Of a stretch of 64,000 nt of DNA, positions 1 through 13,519 are shown in pieces (within the stretch, counting starts at the first letter, position 1; each line of letters opens with the position of its first letter). This DNA is from Cylicocyclus nassatus (taxonomy: Eukaryota; Nematoda; Chromadorea; Rhabditida; Strongylidae): the NCBI GenBank assembly GCA_958299035.1, contig CATQJL010000112.1:14484880-14548879 (forward strand). Reading direction: 5' to 3'. The position numbers and the translations under genes were made by a program. The notes under the pieces are model-generated. The model saw only the letters and a list, made by a program, of their open reading frames with translations, did not search any database and was not told the origin of the DNA.

Positions 1-3000
1 AGACCTACTATCGAGAAACGAGAAGTTAATGACTGAATAGAACAGATATGAAACTTCTGCAGCTGACACGCAAAGAATACCCGGTAGAAATTGCTGTTTT
101 GAGAGTTTCATGAGTTTTTTAGAGGAAAATTCACAATAGATACTTCTTTGGGCACTTAGAAAATAAGATAACAGCTAGATTTTGCAAAAAATGATGTGGA
201 ATATGATGCGTAGCAAAGTCACAACTGAACTACTTTTATCAACATGAATGAATATTCTTATTGAAGTATCAAAAATATATACAACGGCTTCCTCAAACCA
301 AAAGCTATTTCCTGTTTGATACATACAAGGCAAAATCTGTGCAAGTAAGTGATTCACGCTTCTTTATAATTATGATCATGCTCACGGCTTGTAAGCAATT
401 GCAGTCTGATAACAAAGACAAATTGACTGCTTTGGCTCTAATTATGAGTTACAACAATGCTCAGCAAAACATATGACATAACAAGGCGGAAAAGCTTAGT
501 CAAGCGGAAAAAACGAAAAAAAAACAGGACGAATAGAATCCTCTAGATGTTAGAGAACGAACGTAAAACTCCCAAAAGCAATGGTCGGCGAACATTTGTC
601 AAAGCAAGATGAAAGGAGAGGTTGCTCAAAGGGTGACTGCAGGTGCAATCGAACCTAATTTGATTGGATTGATATACTATAGGTCATTGAGGTGATGATA
701 CTAGTGTGACCTTAGCGATGCGGCTTCCATTGGAAAATTATATTGAAAGAAGACACAGCTTTTTTGATTTATTAGACACATTCACAAAGACAGAAATTTT
801 TCTGACAACTCTTAACTCTCGCCCAGACCAGACCTCTACCGTATCCATGAGGACAGATTACGGTAATGGGCGAGAGTTAATAGGTTAAGAGTTGACTCAA
901 TGAAAGCAACTTCGCACAACAAATTGGAACGGTCAATACTCTACCGTTCTAAGTGAAATTATGCTTCCGCCTAACAAGGAAGAAGAAAAGACGTAGGTCT
1001 TCAGCCAATGGCTTTATTTGTTGGCTAGAGAGGACAAGTAAATGTTCACCATATTTTTTGCCGACGGTTTGCGAGCCAAAATGAGAGAGTGAATAAATAA
1101 CATGGATCGAGTGCAATTCCATTATCCGATTAGGACATCAACAGGACAGCCCCCCCCCCCGCGTAGGCGTTATCAAAATCTAAACAAATTTTGAAAAATC
1201 ATATAGTTGCAGAGAATCCCACAAACCAGGATCTTACGACTTTCTTGAGTCAGAAATGCGTAACCAACTAGAATGCAAAACTTAACGCAAGAGATACTTC
1301 TTTCAGGAGATAATTTTTCAAAATTTGTAATGTTTAATGTTCTAATTTTTCAAAATCTGCGATGCTCTCCATGTTATACTGTAAAATAAGCCAGCTAGCA
1401 TGCAAAAAAGCCTTTACTTTGACTATTTAACGTCCTTCTTCCGACACACTTAGAATGAAAGTCACGATGATTCCAGACGAATTTCATGCTAGAAAGAAAC
1501 CTTTATTACCCTTCCTGAATCTTCCAATGAATTTCTGTTCTCTTAATGCTTTACTCTAGATTGGGACGACGATAATTCCCTAAGATCATGTCTAGCAGAG
1601 ATAATACATTGCTTTGATAAATACAGCACTTTGAATAAAATTAATCCTATCTGCAAGATTTACTATCACATACATTGAAAAGAAAACCAAGGATTTTTAT
1701 TGTGTTTGAAGCTTTATGGTCTGTAAAAAAATCCTTACATTTACAGATAATTCAACAAACATTCTTTCTTCTGAAAATGCTCAAATAAACAAAGCAGTCG
1801 CACTTCTCTTGATTTTCAGCGGCACTTGGAAGCAAAACGTAGCATTTGGAAAGAATCTAAAGCTCTAAAATTAACCATTTCTCAAAAGCACCATCCTAAA
1901 GCAGGCATTTACGTCGAGGCTTTGAAAGTGCATTAAGCCTTCATGTGACATTAAAAACCTCTTGGCGATGACGAAAATGTAGCTTTGAAAAAGGTTGATC
2001 GGTCCTACGACATTGATAATGATGACACAGTTTACTCACTTTTTTAATCCCAAGTGCCAGTATTAAATGGAAAAGAATTTAATATATTGCATTTTGTCTA
2101 TGCTAAGCTTTGCTCAAAATTTTATTTTAGGAAAGAAAAGAGAAGGAAGTAGTCAGAGAGGAGTCAATTTTGAGCACTTTTTATGGGGGGTCTGGTCTAA
2201 GTGGGAAAGTTCTGTGACGTAAGAAGCATACAAAAATAGTAGCGAAGCCGGCAAGAAAAAAGATGGAAAAATCGACGTAATTTTCATTTTCCCGACAAAA
2301 ATAGATACAATCAAGAGGCACACAAGTGCCACAGAAACAATCCAGTGGGGCTGCAACATCTAAAGCAATGTAAAGTTTATATTTATTTTTCTCATTTCCA
2401 TACACATAGCTATCTTTACTAATGAAGAGCTCTGAGCTTCGCTAGATGACATCCATTGTCAAATATCTCCACGAAAATTCGAGATTTTGCAAAAATTTGC
2501 AAACATCAAGATTGAAATGTCACGTACTACGTAGTTTGTCATTATTAAAACACTCCAATTATGTACTAGGCTAAGCGCAAATAGCGACTGCAATTCATAC
2601 CCAGACATAATGGATAGTTTACGATGTCTAATTAAATATCAATGTCATTTTTCTGAACTTTCAGTTTTTGAGCGTTGCTTGAAAAAGTTATGTTCTGAAG
2701 CGTGGTGTGAGATGACGAGATTTTGATCAAATTTTTCCGAGTTTTTGATGTTTTACGCTATTACACTGAACAGAAAATCAAAGTTAAACCAATCATCTCG
2801 AAAGATTAATCTATTTGCCTATAACACGTAGGGATAATTGTGCACTTTTGAATGCATTTAAAATTTGATTTTTGAGAATTCAAAGCAAGGAAAAAAATAT
2901 AAGAAAGTGATAAGGGGTATTAGATCTAAACTAATTTACGGGAACAGTTCGCTATGTTGTTAAAATATGTCTTTACACTTCACAAGTACTCAAGTTACGT

Positions 3001-3307
3001 AGGTTGAAAAAGCGATGTATCTAGTTTCAAGACTTCATACTTACATAAAATAGATTACCTAGAAGTTGCTAGTTTGGTGGTTTTCATACACATGGGAGTT
3101 TGGTTTCATTCGAACAAACTACCTGAAAAATGGATGAAAATTGACGCATTGTGCAGAAAACCGGAGTTGAGATGTGTGACAAAAGGGCTAATTGTTTTCC
3201 TACAACAGCGACAAGGTTTTCAGCAGTAAGAATAAGATGGGTGCAAGAGGGGAAAATTTCATTAGCAAATTTTGTGGAAGAATTACAATGCGTGCAACTC
3301 TCTTATA

Positions 3308-4837
3308 CAGTGCTGGACAAAATTATAGGTCCGCTCTAAAAAGTGCCGTAACTCACTCTGTTGCCAATGAAATGTTCCAAAATTTGGTACAGCCGTGTGT
3401 TTACCAGCCTACTAACAGTCTATAAAATGGGTCTCGTTTTCGTTTGGTTATTCAAGAGAAAACTGAAAATTTTGAAAAAAAGCAAGCTTGAAGGCTGGAC
3501 AAAATTATAGGCCCATCTGGAGTTTTTACTGATTAAAGCACTTTTTAGCTCCCGAATTTTTTTAGGTACACACACATCTAAAAACGTTAAACAGCTTTTT
3601 GGTCAAGCTGTGTCATACCTCCAAAAAGAACTGATTATCTGCTTTTTTACCTTGAAAATGCTTTTACATGTATTTTGCTCCACAAACCTGCGTTGAATAA
3701 GAAATTCTGCACTTTTTCAGCAGGATCGGAAGGTACGGGGTTTTATCTACCTTATGGATGCTATTTGACGTGAGCATTGAGGAAAAAATCCGACTTTTTG
3801 CTGCTGAAGCAAATCCGACATTGACAATACTGAGATCCTGAGCTCAAATATCTGCCTTCAAACTTCTTTTACAATGTTCTCAGAAGCATTGAGTAAAGTA
3901 AAGGCATTGTTTCTATGAAGGGGAGTCCGTATACCATAGTTACAACTTTCTAGAGATCCTAGCATTCGAGTATAATTACTGAAATTACCCTGCAGAAACT
4001 GATTACGACAAGCACAAGAGCTATTTGTGGCTCCGACCAAAAGAATCATGTGCTAACATACACTACAAGCTGTATCCACTATCTAGTAAATAATTACTGT
4101 CAAAAATCTAAGTGATGTAGCACTTGGAAAGCTATTTTGGATCGCGTTGGAAAGCTATTTTGGATCGTTGCACAACTCAGGTTTTCGAAAAAGAAGCAAG
4201 GCAGCTTTTTGGACACTTGCGAGTATGGCGAACAGCTTCATTCTTGTGTAAAGAATGCTTTTACGATACCTTGAGGTTATAATGACAATGCATAAAGGGT
4301 TTTAGGGCAGAAACTGAGGTTTACCCTCCTGATTAAGTCAACGTCGGATTTGTCAGCAGCAAAAAGTCGGATTTTTTCCTCAATGCTCACGTCAAATAGC
4401 ATCCATAAGGTAGATAAAACCCCGTACCTTCCGATCCTGCTGAAAAAGTGCAGAATTTCTTATTCAACGCAGGTTTGTGGAGCGAAATACATGTGAAAGC
4501 ATTTTCAAGGCAAAAAAGCAGATAATCAGTCCTTTTTGGAGGTATGACACAGCTTGACCAAAGCAGCTGTTTAACGTTTTTAGATGTGTGTCACCCCAAA
4601 AAATTAGGGAGCTAGGAAGTGCTTTAATCAGTAAAAACTCCAGGTGGACCTATAATTTTGTCCAGCCTTCAAGCTCAAAATTTTTAATTTTTCTTGAATA
4701 ACCAAACGAAAACGAGACCCATTCTGAAGACTGATAATAGGCCGGTAAGCACACGGCTGTACCAAATTTTGGAGCATTTCATTGACAACAGAGTGAGTTT
4801 CGGCACTTTTTAGAGTGGACCTATAAGTCCAGCACTG
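3308..4837. mobile_element. Tc1-like fold-back element, 1,530 bp
   Basis: The ends are a perfect inverted match starting CAGTGCTGGAC and ending GTCCAGCACTG, each flanked by TA, the target duplication of Tc1/mariner elements. The inverted arms extend about 500 bp on each side; for instance the sequence around 3,738-3,805 returns as its reverse complement at 4,351-4,420. A second copy of the terminal motif (GGCTGGACAAAATTATAGG) lies inside each arm near 3,491 and 4,644. No transposase frame is present, so this is a non-autonomous fold-back element. Confidence 0.85.
4124..4167 (+). repeat. Short tandem duplication, about 22 bp x 2
   Basis: The sequence starting TTGGAAAGCTATTTTGGATC is directly repeated at 4,124 and 4,147, in the loop region of the surrounding fold-back element. 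It looks like a local duplication with no evident function. Confidence 0.8.
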
Positions 4838-5401
4838 TATGTTGGTCATACATTTGGTAATTGGAAAAAAATGACATTTTGCGGTGCAGACAACATTTGC
4901 GCGTAGTATATAATCATCTCGCGTTTTTTGAGTTTTGCGCTTCATTACCATCTTTTACAAGCAAATGTTGTCGATGCCGCAAGAACTATGTATGTATTTA
5001 CTAGATATTACTTAAAAAAGACGAATCGTACAGAAAAAAAAAAGATTGTTGATCACCTCTTCTGGAATACGAAGCTGACAATTACTACAGACATATAGAG
5101 ACACCCAGATGCATGTTCTGACGAACGTCTGAAATTCATTAATAGTATAATGTAATAAACCAGATAGTACCATAAACACATTGAGTAAGTGGATGACCCG
5201 CGCCTAAAAGAAGAAGACGGTAAAAAACATTACACTGTGAGCAAACTCTACATACGCGGACATCTACCACAAACGATGCGTCTAAACAGCACCGGTTATC
5301 CATGCACTCCTAGGCTTATTCTGCTACTTCCTACTGTATCACGCCCCAGCAAGGCACATACTATTTTAGGATCCTGCCCTTCGACTTATTTCTTTTTGTC
5401 G

Positions 5402-5518
5402 CTCTTGAGAAAGTACTTCATAAATAATTGGAAAAAAGTACAAGAGAACTTCTCGAAGTCTTGCACACAAGCTCAGCTCGCATTCAAAACCAGCAAAGCG
5501 TATATTCTCCATATTTAG
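5402..5518 (+). pseudogene. Terminal-exon-like block, unit 1 copy
   Basis: In the plus strand this reads LLRKYFINNW, then a short variable stretch, then QAQLAFKTSKAYIL, and stops two codons later. The same frame is open in the unit 4 copy at 35,260-35,379, where a TTTTCGTAG acceptor-like sequence precedes it. In unit 1 the acceptor AG has become GTCGC, so it would not splice here. The copies near 19,000, 22,480 and 29,050 carry stops or indels. I do not recognise the protein. The block could be a relic of the last exon of a gene that was duplicated with the array. The opposite strand is also open here, so coding is not proven. Confidence 0.35.
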
Positions 5519-5799
5519 AGCATATCCATATTTGCAAGGCAACGGTAAGTTTGCTGAAAGGCATTCTAAAAACAAAAATAGCATAATTTCCGCATTAGAG
5601 AGAAAGAAAAGCATATAAATGGGATGCAATTTGTGGTCAGATGCTCATACAAAAAAGCAGATGGATATTCCAAAATGTATTTTGCAAAAGACAAAAAGAC
5701 TCTATCAAAGCCATACATTTTCGCTGCAGAGAATTCTAAAAAAGTTAGTAAATGAGCGTGAAATTCAAGCAATTTTATGCAATCAAAACGGCTATACAG

Positions 5800-6225
5800 T
5801 CTTTTTCAACCCGAAACGTTCCAAGTGGGGCAGCGCATCCGCACCGCCACTGGCTCAGCGAGACAGATTAGAATGAAAAGACGCAGACTGCAAAGCGGCG
5901 CAATCGTTGCGAAGCGGTTCCCGCCAGTCCAATTTCCGCCTAAACTGAGTTGAAACTTACTGTAATCGTAAATACTAGTGAATCAGTAATTAAAGGTGCT
6001 AGATTTTATCCGCGCGCTTCGAGACCGCACCGCTGTTTCCTGCCATCTGATGATTTTTGAACTGGCGTTGCGATTTTTTATGTATTGGACTGGACTAGTG
6101 AACTAGTATTCTAAAGGTGCAGGATCTGGGAACGTTCGCTTCGGGGCCCGCCGCGGTTTCCCACTGTTGGAAGATTTTTGAACTGAGCTAAAGATGCTTT
6201 ATGTATTAGATTGCAGTCAATATGT
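5800..6225 (+). repeat. GC-richer dispersed repeat
   Basis: This segment is clearly richer in G and C than its surroundings. It contains two internal related halves, each with an ACTAGTGAA motif, then a TAAAGGTGC motif, then a GC-rich core, then GATTTTTGAACTG. The second half, about 6,090-6,220, recurs as its reverse complement at about 59,030-59,155. The terminal features are not clear, so I leave the class open. Confidence 0.6.
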
Positions 6226-6479
6226 TATGCTTTGAACACATTGAGTTGGTTAATTCCCTAGTAAATGTTTTTGAAAGCTTTTAAATATAAAACATTCGAA
6301 AGGAACTTCGAAAATAGCCACTTTCCAAAAGAAAATTTTTTTACAACATCAAGACATTTTTTGCAAAGCTCATGGAGTTATTTTTATTTGAAATGAAATC
6401 GCTTTATCAAACTAACAATGAGCTAGCTAATTGTGGACAGAGCGATCATAGATCTACTTAATTTCGGAGAATTCACTTT

Positions 6480-6560
6480 CCTTGAATATGGATAATGAGA
6501 CTCGTCGAAGGCGAAATGCTTATCGACGATGGGAAAATGCTTTGTTTTCGTGGCAAGAAT
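6480..6560. repeat. Recurrent block with conserved open frames (copy 1 of 5)
   Basis: Related blocks lie near 20,100, 23,345, 29,680 and 35,965. In the plus-strand frame of the 36 kb copy they read variants of EMLTDDGKTLCF followed by a VIKD motif. The minus-strand frame is also open in all copies and reads variants of FPSSISISPSTSLIIHI. Since both strands stay open, the sequence does not decide whether this is an old exon or simply a conserved repeat segment. Confidence 0.4.
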
Positions 6561-7454
6561 GTGGTCAAAGACTGACAACAAACATCACTTTTTTTCGCTG
6601 AGACGGTGGAGGGAAGATCACAGAGAGTAAATGAGTAAAAATCAATCACTGTTAGTATATCAAAATTCACTTATTAACGAATTTTCTCATCATACAAAAT
6701 AAGCGGAAATTGTAGCGGAAACTCTTGACTGTTCCAGTTTGTCCGATCGAATTTTAAAATTCCTGCCTCTCCCCTTCTTAGTGGATTCGCTTGTAAATCA
6801 TGCGCTTTTATGCTTAATGAAATTATTATGATTTCAGTTTGAATAATTTCTTTTGAAATACAGCAATATAACAACATATATGGAATGATAAAACATTTGT
6901 TTGCGTAATGGGAGAAAAAAAGATAATAGGGCTATAGGGTACAAATTGGGTGTGTGCCAAGATGAACGATCGCTGGAAATAAGCATACTGTACTCCTGCG
7001 GCTGTCAATATACCGCGCATAAAGTCTTATTTTTTGAAGCGATATGCTCTTTCCTGGATTGCAAATGGTGTCGAAAAATAAAGATTAAGGTCCGTTAAGC
7101 TCCCAGCGTTTTTCCAAATTCCTAAATGCCATCATAACGTAAATATAGAATCTGAAAAATATTTGACCTACGCAACGCATATGGCTGGCACAACCTATCG
7201 TTCAGTTGGCTGCCCCCCGTACAAATTTACACAAAGGTGCAAAGACCACACAATGCTCGCAAGTAATGATTTATGAGATCAAACTGACCAAAGCATTTTC
7301 AGAAAAATGTGTTCTTTTTCTTACTCGCTTTGACACATTTCCTTGAGTCTCAGTGGAGACGAAGTTCACAAACTTGAGATATATCATATTTTTTACAGCT
7401 GTCTCACTTGGGTAACCTTCGCCATTTTAATTAACTCACTTGTTATCTTAAGAA

Positions 7455-7793
7455 AATGTCTCGGCAAATTTTCTTCCAGCTTTTTACCTTCTCGCATGAG
7501 GAATCCATATTTGGGCTTTTCAGCGCATAAAAATAGCGAAAATGGGCCATTTTCAAAGTTTTCACTCCTTATTCAGTGTAAAATACGCACAAGTGGGCGA
7601 GGTCCGAAACGAGATAGGCGGGGTGCGAAAAACTTCCGGCGTCTTTTCACTGAATGCGGACCTAGAAAACTTCGAAAAAGGTTCATTTTCGCCATTATCA
7701 TGCGCTGAAAAGTTCAGTTATGAATTCCTCATGGCGAGAAGGCTCCGAAGGTAAAAATTGAAAGCGAATATTTTTCGGGACGCCGCGTTTAAT
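7455..7793. mobile_element. Fold-back element, about 340 bp
   Basis: The left arm (CTCGCATGAGGAATCCATAT, then TTTTCAGCGCAT) returns inverted on the right as ATGCGCTGAAAA, then ATTCCTCATGGCGAGAAGG. The left end contains TGTCTCGGCAAATTTT, resembling the ends of the AGGCAG elements at 42.7-43.6 kb and the sequence near 31,160. A 121-codon open frame across this element is a by-product of the GC-richer arms. Confidence 0.65.
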
Positions 7794-10345
7794 TTTGTTA
7801 ACAATGATAATCTATAATTAACTTAGTTCTGGAATGAACCCGCCCAAAACCGAATATCATGATTCTGGAGCAAAACAATTCGATTCTCAAACAAAATTTT
7901 TTAATTACTTCTTCTAAGATACAGATTTCTGGAGATTCATAGTAATACACACACAACGAATGCTCAATGGCAATAAACTTTTTATTATTTTTAGCAGACT
8001 GGTCTTTCGACGACAAATTCTTGGTAGCCTCGAATTAGGCCTCTCTATAAATCGCGTGCCAGCATCTGATGCTAAATCATAGATCAAAATTATTCTTCAT
8101 AAAAGATGTCCTTAATGCTATAATAGGATCAAAAAGCATCATTTCCGTTAGCTGATCCGCAGAAGCAATCTGGGCTAGCGAGTTCGTATGATGAGAAGTG
8201 TAGGGACGTTTTCATCCAGAGATCCAAGCAAAAGAAAATCATAAGTATTTTTAGATTAAAGATCCAAAGAATAGCAGATGAAGAATCACAGCAGAGAATG
8301 AACCAGGCTTTATAAATTTCCGCAGCTTTTCAAAAATTTTCGTGATTTTGAGTTTTATCGTATACTAGCATTTTTTCTAGTCAAGATATGAAAGGATTTG
8401 AGCCAGGAAAAAAGTGAGAAAAGAAAAGACTAGGTCGTGCGAAAGTACAGATAAAGCCGTTATATACGAAAAATCATTGAGCGTAACTGAGTAAACTGCC
8501 TGCCGAACTTTTGGTGAATTCGAGGCTTGGAAAGATTAAGCTTTTTAAACTCCATGGATATTCCTACATTCTTAGTGGCTGACGTCTGCTCAATGATTTT
8601 TTTGGCATCATCCAGCTAAGCCAAGGCATTGTTTGAAAATGACGCCAATGCACGTATCGTCTCATGCTTCATATGTCCACAATCCTATTCTTTTTTACTT
8701 GCACCAGAGAGAGAGAAAGCTCTCAGCAAACTCACAAAAACTGTCAAAATTCAAGCTAGTGTAGGACGGGAGAAAATGTGGTTTTCAATATCATTTTTTG
8801 CAAGGGCAGATCATGCCTGCAAACGATGTATTCGAAATTTCAATTTGTATTCGCATCCTCATGCAATTCAATTACCCAAGCTAGCTCAAAAGAACGCAAA
8901 AAATGGGTCTGACGTAGGTGAACTCAATTTCAGGAAGAGATAGCTCTATTAGTGCACCATTCTCATAAGGTAAGATGCATCACAAAAAGGTTATTCAGCT
9001 CATGTTTAAGTAAAAGCTACCGTAACCGACCGTGCAGGAGCTTGCAAGGTTGCTAAATTAGAGCAGTAAAAATTTTTGTTCCATAGAAAGAGAAGCCCAT
9101 TGGCTGCTAGCTTCAAATAAAGCTAAGTAAACTCTTTGTGACTCTCTGTACCATCGAAGCGCACGTATCGCAGCGCATCCGGCTTTTTTCGCCGAAAATT
9201 GAGTTGGAAAAAAACTGATTTCAATAAAACACCAGCTGTGACTACAACTCACCAAACGGCTCTTTGATAAAGTGTAAAAAAATCTACTACTTTTAGGAAA
9301 AATTTAATAAGGGGCTGCACCGTAAATCGGTTATTCTGAGAGAAAACTTAAGCCGATATTGTTCTGGGATTTTCAAAGATGGGATGTGAAAGCTATTGCA
9401 GACTAAAAAATTCTTAGAAATACATCTAATTACTGGTGAACACTTTCAAAAATAGAAACCTAACTTCACATAGATAGGCACGTAGTTTACCAAATAATTG
9501 TAGAAGATGATCTAAGCAGGTGGTACTGAATCAAGTTGATGTTTGGAAGGGACAGTGAAGGAGGAAAAGGAGATTTTTTTAAGGGAAAAAAATGATGGCT
9601 GACGTCTGTTTAGTGATTCTTTGCTTTTATCAGGTAAAATCATGGCATTACCTCTTGCAGAGCCACGTTTTGATAACCAAGAAGAAATTTTTTATGTATT
9701 ATTTTGTTGCAGTAATCTAGAATAGAGAAAGATAGAAAATCTCCAATTACAAGCAAAACAATGCACAGTTAAAATAATCCTCTAGTTAGATAGAAGATGG
9801 ATAGTTGTTTACTATACTTGCAAAACAACATATTTAGCTAGGCACCTTATTTAGAGCGCATTTGCCTCAAAATACAACCCAGTTATCCAGCTCTTCTAGA
9901 ACAGAGCTTAAAAAATGTCCAAAAAAAGACTGCCGGGTGTGGTTTGAGGTTGGTCTGAAGTAAATCTAGCTATAGATGGATTTCAGCAGATCCACATATG
10001 GTCTGATGCAAGACGCGAAAATTTTGCTCAAATCAAATTATTCGAAAAAGTTGAAAGTATATCGTGCACACATTTGCTCGCTTCTGAATACATTTACTAA
10101 GCTGATTCAAGGCGAAAACTACAAAATTTCTGGAAAAAAAGGAAAAAAAGGTCCGTGTTTCCACAGGTCTAGTGATTCCTAAACGGGGTAGAAGATAAGC
10201 TTTTTGTAACTCTTTGTCCAGAGGCGCGCCCATGTCAGCGCGCATCTGGCTTTCTTCTGGCGTAAATTACCTCGAAAAAAGAAAGTCGTTTTCCTCCAAA
10301 ACACCAGCTGCTGCTACTATGCACCAAACGGCTCTTCCATAGAAT

Positions 10346-11164
10346 CAGGGCACGGCACAGGCAAGCAAGCTGGATATCGTTTTTTGGGGAAAAAGCAAAG
10401 GGGATGTCGTTTTTGCGGATGAGCATAACGTTGTCTTTCGATTTGCGGCCGGCACGCTGCCGGCATGCCGCCAGCAAATAAACAAAGGGCTTGTTTACAG
10501 CGAATTGAAGATGAAATGACACCAAAATAGGTGTGTAGATGGGCAATGGGGAGTTAGGACTAAGTATGAAAAATTATGAAAAAATTATGTGAACTAAATG
10601 CGTGCTCAACTTTTTTCCGAGTTAGGTGGCTTTCAAGCCACCTGGATAGCCACCTGAGGTGGCTTAGGGAAGAAAAAGTCATAAATTTTTCCTCACTCAC
10701 ATAATTTTTCTACTTTCTTTACATACTTTTCATCTACATCCCAAACCCTACAAACTGGTTCCTAAATCGCCTCAAACCCCCTTCTCCCCGCTTAGTTATA
10801 GCCCCTTGAAAATTCTGAATGGCGGCGAAAAGGCTGCTCTAGGCGCGTATTGCTGCACGATGGATACATCACGCCGCCAATTCGGAGAATATGAATATCA
10901 TCGTGTGTGTTCGATGATTCTTTTTCGTTTTTTCTTTCTGTTGTGGCTTTGTTCCGTTCCTTGTCATGTATTTACTCTTCGAATATCTCTGGCGGATGTC
11001 GTAATTTCATTGAAGACAAAGGAAACTTCATTTTTTGCGATTTCGGGACGCCACCTCGTGCCGAGCCCTGGTCTAGGGTCAAAGGGGACTTCGTAAAAAT
11101 TTGCAAAAGTTAAGGGGGACTTCGTTTTTTGCATTTTCAACTAGCCACCTCGTGCCGAGCCCTG
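10346..11164. mobile_element. hAT-like non-autonomous element, 819 bp, with 8-bp target duplication
   Basis: The element starts CAGGGCACGGCACAGGCAAG and ends in the inverted motif CACCTCGTGCCGAGCCCTG. It is bounded by a perfect 8-bp direct repeat, CATAGAAT, at 10,338-10,345 and 11,165-11,172. An 8-bp duplication with CAGGG-type ends is characteristic of the hAT superfamily. Its interior matches the two larger copies at 53,724-56,416 and 60,342-61,604. It carries no transposase and has a palindromic segment of AGGTGGCT motifs near 10,622-10,665. It interrupts a block of array unit 1 that is continuous near 20,940. Confidence 0.9.
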
Positions 11165-12137
11165 CATAGAATCAACCGAAGTCTTTGGCTACTAAACTAT
11201 ACATCAACTCGGTTGACTAAATGTAGTCTTCCACGGCGAGATTTCAGCCTAAGTCTGCTGTTTTCGTGAGAGAGAGGACTAAAGATCACATAATATTTTC
11301 ATTTCAGGAATATTTGCCTAGACTTGTAGGTGTAAAAGCTGTTGATCGACAGACTGTCTGCACAATTTGCAAAGTGCTAAATCTCATAAACGGTTGACAT
11401 TTACACAATGTTCGTAACTTTAATAAAATAATAATTGTCGGAATAAGGGCTTCAAAGTTTGCTGGTGCAGAAGTGAACTGCTGAATGTATGAAAAAAAGC
11501 AAGGAAAGTGAAAAAATGTCCGAGGCGGAAATGGGCGGGTGACCTGCAAACAACGCTTGCAGCATTCGGTAGAATAAGTAAGTTTTAAAATCATACTGCT
11601 TGAGCACTGGATAACTTCAAATTGTAAACATTTTTCCCAATTCTTTCCTCCTCACCATTACTTCTAATGTCACTGGATGAAAAGTAAATTCATCAGAACT
11701 TTCCAATTATTCACAAGGATCCATTTATTCAAGAAAATCTAAACCAAATATTCTAAAAAAAAATCATCAGCAACTTTTTTTATGTCAGTACAGAAATTGC
11801 ATTTTGCTCCTGGAGGATTCTTGCGTGTATGTACGCGTATGCACATTGAAAATGTTGATGATTCAAAAAACGCCTGTCCTTAGGTTTTGAAAAATCAAAT
11901 GAAATCGCAAACATTGTGGCAAAGTTATAGTCGAAGTTACTTTTTTTGTCAAGTAAACTCATACAACTTCATAACAACAATAAGGATTAATAAGCGATCC
12001 TAGTAACAAAAAAGTCTTTATCACGCTAGTAAACAAATCTTTTAAGGACGAATATAGCAAAGTATAGCATCTACAGACGTGAACTGTATTCCTATTAGCA
12101 ATTTGAAAGCAATGTGACGCAAATCAAGCACAAAATA

Positions 12138-13519
12138 AAGTGCGGTTCATAATAATACGAACACCCAAAATTTTGTAAGTTCTCGGACTTTTTGGGAGAA
12201 ATTCAAAAAGCTGTTGGTACCACGCGAAAGAGCACAACCGAAAACGGTATACGATCCATAAGAATGGAAATTGATGTCAATCTTGGGAGTGTTTTTGCGC
12301 CCAATGCGAATTTTTAGCGGTTCATAATTACACGAACACCTCAAACAAAGGTCCATTTTTTATTCAAGATTGCAATCGTTTGAGTCCAAATTTTTTATGG
12401 AGTTACAGTAACAAAGTCTGACATATCTGCTACGCACTGAACCCAGTGCAGTTCTAAAAGAGAACCGTTACTTTTTTCAAAAGGCTCTAAATGCTTCTAG
12501 AGTGATTGCGCTTCAAAAACATCCGTTCTTCTGTGGTTTACGCGCTCTAATTAGCTTCTATCAAAGCTATGAGATGAGATAAGCTTTTGCGATAGGTATT
12601 TCGTTTGACGCTTGGAAAATCTTTGCGTTTTCGTGCCGTTTTTCAACCAAGCTCCATCCCAACTCTAGAGTTAGCACGATTTCGAGCCTCAAAACTAAGC
12701 TTCTGAAGCCGTTCAATGAAGAAAGCATATAGTATGTAAAAGTTCACAAGACTGTATATTTGGCTAGAAAAAATCAGCAGCGTTGTTTGTTTTGGCCACG
12801 CAGACGTCATTTCACCAAAAACACTGTTTTTACTATTGCAATCACACCCCTATTTGGTTTGTAGCTCCATAGCCTCAAGATCAGTTCTACAAAAAACCCA
12901 AAAACTTTGGCACAGAGACATCATCATGCAAGCAATGCAGCTGCTTCATATCAAATGTTTGTGCAAGACAGAAGCTGAGTTTTGAGGCTCGAAATCGTGC
13001 TAACTTTAAGGTTGAGTTGGAACTTGGCGAAACGGCACGAAAACGCAAAGATTTTCCGAACGTCAAACAAAATACCTATCGAAAGAGCCTATTTTATCTC
13101 ATAGCTTTGGTAGAAGCTAATTAGAGCGCGTAAACCACAGAATAACGGATGTATTTGGAGCGCAGTCACTCCAAAAGCATTTAGAGCCATCTGAAAGAAG
13201 TAGCGATCCTCTTTTTGACCTGCACTGGGTTCAGTGCGTAGCAGATATGTCAGACTTTGTTACTGTAACTCTACAAAAAATTTGGACTCAAATGATCGCA
13301 ATCTTGAATGAAAAATGCACCTTTGTTTGAGGGTTCGTATAATTATGAACCGCTAAAAATTCGCATTAGGCGCAAAAACACTCCTGAGATTGACGTTTCC
13401 ATTCTTATGGATCGTATACCGTTTTCAATTGTGCTCTTTCGCGTGGTACCAACGGCTTTTTGAGTTTCTCCCAAAAAGTCCGAGAACTTACAAAATTTTG
13501 GGAATTATGAACCGCACTT
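12138..13519. mobile_element. Tc1-like fold-back element, 1,382 bp
   Basis: The ends are AAGTGCGGTTCATAA and its inverse TTATGAACCGCACTT, flanked by TA on both sides. The arms are several hundred bases long; for example TAGCAGATATGTCAGACTTT at 13,240 is the inverse of sequence near 12,415. A second copy of the terminal GCGGTTCATAATTA motif lies inside each arm near 12,318 and 13,345, so the ends appear duplicated. No transposase is present. Confidence 0.85.

Noticed and set aside
1141..1160. Homopolymer C tract (others at 19,686, 31,321, 36,669 and 53,617)
   Set aside because: Simple homopolymers prone to sequencing error; no linked feature.
7343..7708. 121-codon plus-strand open frame
   Set aside because: It lies across a fold-back element whose arms account for the lack of stops.
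8866..8892. ATTACCCAAG followed by CTAGCTCA, resembling the nematode spliced leader
   Set aside because: Only part of the leader matches, no donor follows at the right place, and no SL RNA fold is evident.
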